From contig JBOFSQ010000032.1 in assembly GCA_051651625.1 (NCBI GenBank), positions 1 through 21,110 of the forward strand: a stretch of 21,110 nt of DNA. Direction: 5' to 3'. Positions 15,474 through 21,110 of the stretch are shown here, piece by piece. Origin of the DNA: JBOFSQ01 sp051651625 (GTDB taxonomy: Bacteria > Planctomycetota > Planctomycetia > Pirellulales > Thermoguttaceae). How positions within the stretch are numbered: the first letter of the stretch is position 1; every line of letters starts with the position of its first letter. The notes beneath the pieces are model-generated. The model was not told the DNA's origin. It did no database searches and worked only from the letters and a program-made list of their open reading frames with translations. The position numbers and the translations under genes are program-made.

Positions 15474-16451
15474 GTGCAACGTCTCAATCTCCTACTCTGT
15501 ATCGTTGCACTCGTTTCGCCGCTTCTTGCGAACGATGTCGAACAGCGACTCGTTCGCATCGAGACCGTTGGCGGGACCGACACTGTTGGCACCGGCTCTG
15601 CCGTCACAATAACGAGCGATGCGGCGGCGACTGGCGTACTACTCGACTCCACGCAGCGCGACGGTAAAACGTGGTGCGAAGTTGTCACGAGTTTCTATCA
15701 GTTTCGGAATCGTCCAAGTGCGATCATCGTGCGACTTTCGGACGGCTCGTCGCACTCCGCGCGACTCGTGGCAACGGATCATACGCGAATGTTAAGTTTG
15801 CTAACGTGGGAATCGCCGCGCGAAAGTCGCGTAGTTCAACCGCCGCTGCGAGAAAGTCGTGTGCAAATTGGCGACGCCGTTTCCGCCATCGGACTACTCC
15901 CCGATGCGGTTGCGAAAACATCTGGCATCGTCAGCGGGACGCGGCGATTCTGGGGACGAGCGATTCAGACCGACGCCGCAGTCGGCCCAACAAACTACGG
16001 CGGACTTCTGATTCATCGTGACGGCGGTGTGATTGGCGTCTTGGTTCCGCTCACGCTTACCGATGCGAAGTTGTTTGAAGGTGCCGACTTTTACGACAGC
16101 GGCGTCGGGTTTGCAATTCCGTGGAGCGATGCTGTTTTGCGAGTTGTTCCGCGACTCCGCGAGGGGCACGACTTACACGAAACGGCGACGGGGATCAGGT
16201 TTGCTCCGTCGTCGGTTTGGATCGGCGGTGCTGCGTTGGTCGATTCGGTTGAACCGAAGTCGCGTGGTGAAGCGGCAGGGATCGTCGCGGGCGACACTAT
16301 CGTCGCCATCGACGGTAACGCCGTCACCTCGTCGCGTCAAGCCACCTTTTTGTTTGCGGAGCGGTACGCAGAAGACGCAATCTCGGTAACAATTCGTCGC
16401 GGCACAAACGAAGTTACGCTCGTTCTCGAACCATCGCGCGACAAACCGTAG
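15474..16451 (+). CDS. HtrA/DegP-like secreted protein with PDZ domain, catalytic residues lost
   Basis: A 325-residue protein starting at a GTG, with a signal peptide (MQRLNLLLCIVALVSPLLA). Residues about 22-225 keep the trypsin-like HtrA fold, most clearly at IQTDAAVGPTNYGGLLIHRD (164-183) and GVGFAIPWSDAVLRVV (210-225), but the catalytic serine of the usual GNSGGPL motif is Tyr175 (TNYGGLL). The histidine region (usually TNNHVV) reads VVTSFYQF and the aspartate strand (usually DLAVLK) reads TRMLSLLTW. Residues about 240-318 form a PDZ domain (AALVDSVEPKSRGEAAGIVA, GDTIVAIDGNAV). It is therefore probably a non-proteolytic binding protein. It starts 5 nt after the DUF11 gene and surely shares its transcript; the two products may act together outside the cytoplasm. 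Confidence 0.85.
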   Translation: MQRLNLLLCIVALVSPLLANDVEQRLVRIETVGGTDTVGTGSAVTITSDAAATGVLLDSTQRDGKTWCEVVTSFYQFRNRPSAIIVRLSDGSSHSARLVATDHTRMLSLLTWESPRESRVVQPPLRESRVQIGDAVSAIGLLPDAVAKTSGIVSGTRRFWGRAIQTDAAVGPTNYGGLLIHRDGGVIGVLVPLTLTDAKLFEGADFYDSGVGFAIPWSDAVLRVVPRLREGHDLHETATGIRFAPSSVWIGGAALVDSVEPKSRGEAAGIVAGDTIVAIDGNAVTSSRQATFLFAERYAEDAISVTIRRGTNEVTLVLEPSRDKP

Positions 16452-16484
16452 ACTTGTTCGGAAACATTAAATTAGGGCGATTTG

Positions 16485-16590
16485 ATAGTTCAGGTTCGGC
16501 ATAGCCGAACCCTCCAGTTGTCATACGCCGCTGGCGTGGAGGGTTCGGCTATGCCGAACCGCTGTGCAGGTGCAAGTTTCCGAACAGTTC
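16485..16590. repeat. Dispersed double-palindrome element, copy B
   Basis: This is the best-preserved copy: GGTTCGGCATAGCCGAACC (16493-16511), then CTCCAGTTGTCATACGCCG...TGGAGG, then GGTTCGGCTATGCCGAACC (16542-16560), then GCTGTGCAGGTGCAAGTTTC. Both palindromes are perfect or nearly so. It fills the gap between two convergent genes, where its hairpins could end transcription from both sides. It is in the same orientation as copy A and inverted relative to copy C. Confidence 0.88.
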
Positions 16591-17942
16591 TACGCCACCA
16601 CTCGTTCACGCAGCATCGACAAAAAAGTCTCGGCTTCGGCGCGGGTGACTTCGTTGCGGTCGTAGTGGAGTGCGAGGAAGAGGCGGCCAGCGTAGGTGAC
16701 GGCGTTGATTCCGAAAACTGTAAACGCGCGGAGCGGTGGTGCGCCGGAGAGTTCGGTCATTTCGAGTTCGGCGTCGGTGCCGCTGCAAATCACAATTTTG
16801 CCGTCGCGCATCGCCAGCGGTGTCTTTCGCATCGCCTCGCCGTGATTCGTCAGAACACACGACGACCAGCAGCGGCGTTGCTTCATCATCATCCGAAAAC
16901 CGCCGAAGACTCGTTTGAAGAAACCGAGTCCCCACAAAAACGCCCAGCCTAGTCGGTGACGTTTGATGTGGCTCATCTCGCGGTGAATCGCGGCGACAAA
17001 CGTTTCGTGCTCCGCACTTCTGATGTGACTCGGACGCCGGTCGAGAAAGACCATACTCACGCGGTTTGCGGCTGTCGTGAGTTCGTCGGAATCGAGACGA
17101 AGATTCGTCGGGACGGCGATGCGGATGTAGCGGTCGTTTGCGAGCGGTCGTTTCACAACGTCGCACCATTCTACGATTGTTTGGTACGCCGCCGCCAACA
17201 ACACGTCGTTCAACGCCAGATGCGACTGGCGTACACGGTGACGGAGTTTCGATGTCGTTTCTGTGTCGAGAGATGTTTCGATGATTGCGGTGTTCGCGGT
17301 TGACGTGTTTGCGTTTGCATTTGGCGCGACGATTGGTTGAACGCGGTTTACGAGGAACGTCCACGCGCGGAGCAGTCCCCACGTTTGCGACGGGAGCGAC
17401 CCCCACCATCGCCACCACGTCGCGGCGAAGCGATTGCGACGCGAAAGTATGTTGACGATTTTGTTCACGTCTGAAGTTGTTGTCGGCGAGTCGTTCTCGT
17501 ATGCGAAGAAGAGGTCTTCGAGAAACTGGTATATCCCGACGCCGTCGCAGGCAGCGTGGTGAAACTCGGTAACGATGTCGGTCTCGTCGCCAGTCTCGTT
17601 GTTGTTGCGAGTGAAGACGTGGAGCCGCATCGTTGTTTCGCGGGTGAAGTCGAACGGCGTCGGAGCGGGGAATGTCGGTTCGCCGTCGCAGTTTGACGTG
17701 TCGTTTTCATGCCAGATGATCGGAACGTTGGGCTTGGGATCGAGTTCCCATTCCCAAACGTCGCGTCGTGGCGAGACAATTTTCGCGTGGAGTAACGGAT
17801 GCAGTGTCGCGGCGGCGGTGACGGCGCGAGCGAGCCGTTCGCGGTCGAGTCGCCCGCGGAGTCGTACCCGCACGAAACAGTTCATGGGGTGTACCTCGCT
17901 CCCGTCGAGCACCATGTATTCTTCAAACGGTGTTAGTCGCAT
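16590..17942 (-). CDS. Condensation-type (HHxxxDG) acyltransferase, substrate unknown
   Basis: A 450-residue protein of the CoA-dependent acyltransferase/condensation superfamily (NRPS condensation domains, PapA- and wax-ester-synthase-like enzymes). From ATG 17942 it opens MRLTPFEEYMVLDG, the usual N-terminal signature, and carries an intact catalytic motif FHHAACDGVGIYQFL (histidines near 128-129, Asp 133, Gly 134). The second half has NDVLLAAAYQTIVEW and YIRIAVPTNLR, typical of this fold, and NAVTYAGRLFLALHYD near the end. An upstream TTG at 17978 is rejected because it falls in a dispersed repeat. No ribosome binding site is clear at 17942. No carrier protein, synthetase or lipid gene is adjacent, so the acyl donor and acceptor are unknown. 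Repeat copies B and C flank it in inverted orientation. Confidence 0.82.
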   Translation of the reverse strand: MRLTPFEEYMVLDGSEVHPMNCFVRVRLRGRLDRERLARAVTAAATLHPLLHAKIVSPRRDVWEWELDPKPNVPIIWHENDTSNCDGEPTFPAPTPFDFTRETTMRLHVFTRNNNETGDETDIVTEFHHAACDGVGIYQFLEDLFFAYENDSPTTTSDVNKIVNILSRRNRFAATWWRWWGSLPSQTWGLLRAWTFLVNRVQPIVAPNANANTSTANTAIIETSLDTETTSKLRHRVRQSHLALNDVLLAAAYQTIVEWCDVVKRPLANDRYIRIAVPTNLRLDSDELTTAANRVSMVFLDRRPSHIRSAEHETFVAAIHREMSHIKRHRLGWAFLWGLGFFKRVFGGFRMMMKQRRCWSSCVLTNHGEAMRKTPLAMRDGKIVICSGTDAELEMTELSGAPPLRAFTVFGINAVTYAGRLFLALHYDRNEVTRAEAETFLSMLRERVVA

Positions 17943-17976
17943 CGCGGAGGTTGCGGTAAAGTTTCGTTGCACGCAC

Positions 17977-18004
17977 AATCAGAGCACGAAGCGTAAGCGA
18001 GTGA
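17977..18004. repeat. Single copy of the 31-bp repeat
   Basis: AATCAGAGCACGAAGCGTAA followed by GCGAGTGA is identical over 28 bp to the first unit of the tandem array at 6388. It lies just upstream of the acyltransferase start and next to element copy C. Confidence 0.88.
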
Positions 18005-18017
18005 AACAATAGACCCG

Positions 18018-18118
18018 TTCTGAAACTTGCACTCACACTGCGGTTCGGCGTAGCCGAACCCTCCAAACGCCTTGCGGTGTATGGCTGGAGGGTTCGGCTA
18101 TGCCGAACCGGAACTACC
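18018..18118. repeat. Dispersed double-palindrome element, copy C (inverted)
   Basis: The reverse complement of this stretch matches copies A and B, including the flanking TAGTTCCGG on one side and GTGCAAGTTTC on the other. The palindromes are GGTTCGGCGTAGCCGAACC (18042-18060) and GGTTCGGCTATGCCGAACC (18091-18109). The central spacer has diverged (AAACGCCTTGCGGTGTATGG). Confidence 0.85.
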
Positions 18119-18181
18119 CAATCGCCACAACTTGGAGTTTCTGAACCGATCTATTCAGAATACAAGGCGTACAGGTCTGCC

Positions 18182-18209
18182 TTGACAAAACGTGGCGATC
18201 CTGTACACT
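18182..18209 (+). promoter_or_regulatory. Promoter of tRNA-Lys
   Basis: TTGACA (18182-18187), a 16-nt spacer and TACACT (18204-18209) form a good sigma-70-type promoter. It lies about 42 nt upstream of the tRNA, giving a leader of about 35 nt. Confidence 0.6.
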
Positions 18210-18251
18210 TCCGCACCCCGCTTCTGTCACGGGGGCGTCATCTTTGATAGA

Positions 18252-18324
<73 letters not shown>

Positions 18325-18358
18325 TAGCGGAGTCTCATCGTGGCCGCGTTTCTTCGCG

Positions 18359-20635
18359 TCAGTTCTTTTTCCCGCCGCCGAGGATGTTGAAGAAGCCGCT
18401 GCTTTTCGGGGCCGCCACTTGACGCTCTTTCGGGTAGTCGATCCCTATCGCGTGGAGTGCGCGGATCGCGTCGATACCGATTTGCATCGCCTCGTTCAGG
18501 TAGTCGTCGCGGACGATGCCAGCGTCTTTGTCGATGAGCGAGTCGAGACGCTCCTTCTGCTTTTTGTCGGCGTTGAGACGCTCGATCTCAGCGAAGTATT
18601 TCTCTTCGTTGAGCGTTCGCGTTTTGCGAGACTTGATTTCGTTATACGACTGAATGTCTTTTTTCACCGCCGCAAACTCTTCGCTCTTCGCAACCCGCGC
18701 CTCCGACTTCGCACGCAACTCCGGCAACATCTCTGCCGGAACGTAATTGTATTTCGGGAAACTCTTCGCCGTACCGATGTTCGGGAAGTCGAGCGCGTAG
18801 TCGAGGTCTTCTTCCGTTACGTCTTCGAGCACGTCAAAAAACGACGGCAACACAACGTCTGAACGCACACCCTTCTTCTGCGGCGACTCGCCACTAGGAC
18901 GGTAGAACCCCTGAATCGTAAGCTTAATCGCCCCGTAATTCTGCGGCAACTGCAACATCTCGGCCAAGTCTTTGATCTGCTGAACCGACCCTTTGCCGTG
19001 CGTCCGCGAGTCGCCGATGATGAGACCGCGACCGTAGTCTTGAATCGCACCGGCAAAGATTTCACTCGCACTGGCCGAGAACTTGTTAATCAAAACCACG
19101 AGCGGCCCCGTCCACGCGACGCTCGGATCGCGGTCGGTCTTGGCGTCGCCAGCGGGCGATTCGAGGTCTTTTGTCTGCACAACGCAACCAGTTTCGATGA
19201 ACAGTCCAGTGAGCGCAATCGCTTCGTGGAGCGAACCACCGCCGTTAAACTGAAGGTCGAGAACAACAAGATCAACTCCGTCCTTGACGAAGTCGTCGAG
19301 AATCTTTTTGATGTCGGTGACGGTGCTCTTCGGATTCGGGTCGCCGCGACGGAGTGCTTCCATATCGAGATAAAAACTCGGCAAGTTAATCACACCGACG
19401 CGATACGGCGTCCCGTCTTCTTTCGTACCGCAATCGAAGATCGCCGACTTCGCCGCCTCGTCTTTGAGTTCGATTTTGTCGCGGACGATCCGAACAATTT
19501 TCTTTCCCGATCCGTCGTTTGCAAGCACTTCGAGCCGCACCGTCGTTCCGCGCTGGCCACGAATCTTTTGGACAACATCGCCGAGTTTCCAGTCTACAAC
19601 GTCTTCAATCGGCCCCGCGTCGCCTTGACCGACGCCGATGATTTTGTCTTCCGGTTTCAGTTCGCCCGACTTGTCGGCAGGGCCGCCGGGGACCAGTTTT
19701 TTGACAACAGTGTAACCATCGATCCCTTGCAGCGTCGCGCCGATACCTTCAAGACGCAGATTGATTTGCGTGTCGAAGCTCGACTGCGTTGTCGGCGACA
19801 TGTAAGATGTGTGCGGGTCGTAGGCGTTGCAGATGGAATTGAGATACGTCTCAACGATGTCGTCAACCGACGACGCACTTACGCGGAGCATCCGATTTTG
19901 AAGACTGGCGTAACGTCGCTGGAGCCGCACAATCGGGTCTTCATCACTGGAGGACGACGTAGCACTGTTTGGCGTTGACGTGCCGTCCGATTCTTTGGCG
20001 TCGTTCTTCTTTTTCTTTTCGCGCGACTCGGCTTTGAGTGCGAGCAGTTCGATCTTGATCTGTTTCCGCCAACGAGCGTTCGCCTCGGCTACGTCGCTTG
20101 GGTACGGAAGCGTTTTGTAGTCGATGACGTAATCTTCATCGACGGTGAGGTCAATCGGTTCGCGGAGAATCTGCTGCACAGTCTTCATCCGTTCGACGAA
20201 ACGCTGGAGATAGAGGTTGTAAATGTCAAACGGAACCGAGAGAGTCTCTTCGGTCGCACCCTTGGCGAGTGCGGCGAAGGTGTCGCGGTATTTGTTGTAC
20301 GCATCGACATCAGACTGCAAGAAATAGAGCTTGCGTGAATCGAGCGACTTGAAGTAGAGGTCAAACGCGCGGCGTGAAACCTCGACGTCGATGGGGCGAT
20401 GTGAAAGGTGTTGCGATTCGAGAATGCTGACGTAGTTGCGAACGATCATTCGTTCGCGCGGGCCGGGTTTGAACGACGGGACGCCATCGGGGAGAACCGT
20501 CACCGAACCTACAGCCGGCGCAATAGCGTCCGCAGACGGGCCGCCGCTCTTCGGCAAAAGCGGCGTTGCCACTTGGGCAACGACAAACGACGTAGCAATC
20601 AAAACCAAACCGAGCGCAAGAGACGATAAACGCAT
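18359..20635 (-). CDS. prc: Tail-specific carboxy-terminal protease (Prc/CtpA, S41 family)
   Basis: A 758-residue periplasmic serine protease that degrades proteins from their C-termini. A signal peptide (about 1-21, MRLSSLALGLVLIATSFVVA) is followed by the Prc N-terminal helical domain (about 60-280, including YDPHTSYMSP near 272), a Lys/Ser-rich insert (205-232), a PDZ domain (about 290-375, GIGATLQGIDGYTVVKKLVP) and the S41 catalytic domain. Key residues are S522 in KFSASASEIF, D533 in QDYGRG and K548 in HGKGSVQQ, which is the Ser-Lys dyad spacing of E. coli Prc apart from one extra residue before the lysine. LDLQFNGGGSLHEA (459-472) is the oxyanion-side motif. The C-terminal helical region ends with a Gly/Lys-rich tail. 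AGGAG seven bases upstream of ATG 20635 fixes the start. It is convergent with tRNA-Lys. Confidence 0.95.
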   Translation of the reverse strand: MRLSSLALGLVLIATSFVVAQVATPLLPKSGGPSADAIAPAVGSVTVLPDGVPSFKPGPRERMIVRNYVSILESQHLSHRPIDVEVSRRAFDLYFKSLDSRKLYFLQSDVDAYNKYRDTFAALAKGATEETLSVPFDIYNLYLQRFVERMKTVQQILREPIDLTVDEDYVIDYKTLPYPSDVAEANARWRKQIKIELLALKAESREKKKKNDAKESDGTSTPNSATSSSSDEDPIVRLQRRYASLQNRMLRVSASSVDDIVETYLNSICNAYDPHTSYMSPTTQSSFDTQINLRLEGIGATLQGIDGYTVVKKLVPGGPADKSGELKPEDKIIGVGQGDAGPIEDVVDWKLGDVVQKIRGQRGTTVRLEVLANDGSGKKIVRIVRDKIELKDEAAKSAIFDCGTKEDGTPYRVGVINLPSFYLDMEALRRGDPNPKSTVTDIKKILDDFVKDGVDLVVLDLQFNGGGSLHEAIALTGLFIETGCVVQTKDLESPAGDAKTDRDPSVAWTGPLVVLINKFSASASEIFAGAIQDYGRGLIIGDSRTHGKGSVQQIKDLAEMLQLPQNYGAIKLTIQGFYRPSGESPQKKGVRSDVVLPSFFDVLEDVTEEDLDYALDFPNIGTAKSFPKYNYVPAEMLPELRAKSEARVAKSEEFAAVKKDIQSYNEIKSRKTRTLNEEKYFAEIERLNADKKQKERLDSLIDKDAGIVRDDYLNEAMQIGIDAIRALHAIGIDYPKERQVAAPKSSGFFNILGGGKKN

Positions 20636-20691
20636 AGTAAACTCCTAACAGAGATTGTTGATTGTGTAAACGGAAATCAAACACGGTGGTA

Positions 20692-20719
20692 AGGATACCA
20701 CACGAACGGACAAAATCAA
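20692..20719 (-). promoter_or_regulatory. Candidate promoter of the protease gene
   Basis: On the minus strand TTGATT (20719-20714), a 16-nt spacer and TATCCT (20697-20692) lie about 57 nt upstream of the ATG. Each hexamer matches consensus at four of six positions, so support is moderate at best. Confidence 0.35.
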
Positions 20720-20795
20720 TGGACGCTCACGAAAAGGAACGGTGAGGGTGTAGTAAAGTTTTGCTTGCACGAGAACATTGGTTGTCCGAGTTTTC

Positions 20796-21008
20796 GCCCC
20801 AACGGGGCGACAGAGCTTAGCCGTGGGTGAGCGGTACTCCGCGAACCCACGGTCAGCGACCACAACAGAATCCGTAGCCCCAACGGGGCGTAAGAGTTGT
20901 GTATGCGGTTCAATTCTTGCGCCCCGTTGGGGCTTTCTGGATTTTGGGGGTTCCGTACCGTGGGTTCGCTCCGCTCACCCACGGCTAAGCTCTTGCAGCC
21001 CCGTTGGG
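20796..21008. repeat. Nested long inverted repeat, planctomycete-type intergenic element
   Basis: The outer arms share a perfect 23-bp inverted match (20812-20834 with 20971-20993) and a further 13-bp match (20841-20853 with 20957-20969). Both arms end in GCCCCAACGGGGC-like sequence (20796-20808; 20998-21007). Nested inside, AGCCCCAACGGGGCG (20876-20890) is inverted at 20920-20934. Single GCCCCGTTGGGGC-type palindromes also occur at 607-619 and, variant, 9522-9536. The 475 nt from 20636 to the right edge hold no credible gene; beyond 21008 nothing is recognised. Confidence 0.8.
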
Positions 21009-21110
21009 ACGTGTGGGCCTTTTTGGTCTTGTTCTACCGTGCGCGGCATTGACGCAAGTGTCGTGTTTTCCTGCGTCGCGGTTTTTTCCTTGTCGCTGAT
21101 GCTATCTGTT

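Noticed and set aside
16485..18118. A composite transposon
   Set aside because: The flanking elements are only about 100 bp, encode no transposase, and no target-site duplication was seen; the inverted flanking is kept as an observation only.
18998..19978. A 326-codon plus-strand frame opposite the tail-specific protease gene
   Set aside because: It is a shadow of the protease coding strand; no ribosome binding site or recognisable motif.

Overview
The window most resembles a chromosomal segment from a planctomycete (Pirellulales-like). The evidence is gene content: a DUF1080 secreted protein, a GspK-type minor pseudopilin, a secreted DUF11-repeat protein, an HU protein with a lysine/proline-rich arm, and many short GC-rich palindromic repeats between genes. 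Several genes lack a clear Shine-Dalgarno sequence. No rRNA, phage module, CRISPR array or intact insertion sequence was seen.

Layout. Positions 1-700 hold the start of a small unknown gene running off the left edge (minus strand) and a possible recombinase tail remnant. Then, all on the minus strand: a chemotaxis receptor (710-3343), a TIM-barrel sugar isomerase/epimerase (3520-4542), a GspK-like type II secretion protein (4656-6356), an HU DNA-binding protein with its own terminator, structured leader and candidate promoter (6556-7185), and a DUF1080 protein (7207-7926). Next, in transcription order, comes the cluster hpf, ptsN-like EIIA, HPr-like, exbD (9826 down to 8144). It matches the regulatory-PTS part of the classical rpoN neighbourhood, but rpoN is not in the window. 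Upstream of it are a deletion-damaged Rpn-family nuclease remnant and a 647-residue thiamine-phosphate synthase carrying a ThiD2 domain and an unusual Clp-N-like N-terminal region. The plus strand carries a secreted DUF11-repeat protein followed after 5 nt by a trypsin-fold/PDZ protein that has lost its catalytic residues (12655-16451). On the right are a minus-strand HHxxxDG acyltransferase flanked by inverted copies of a dispersed repeat, a tRNA-Lys(UUU) with promoter, and a tail-specific (Prc/CtpA) protease. The right end is gene-free and holds a nested inverted repeat.

The most interesting items are: (1) the Clp-N-like/ThiD2/ThiE fusion; (2) two tandem hairpins in the HU leader that differ by compensatory base changes, with the one remaining mismatch being a G-U pair only in the HU-sense RNA; (3) a three-copy dispersed double-palindrome element, two copies of which bracket the acyltransferase gene in inverted orientation; and (4) the pseudoprotease coupled to a secreted repeat protein. 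All are read by eye; no homology search was possible.
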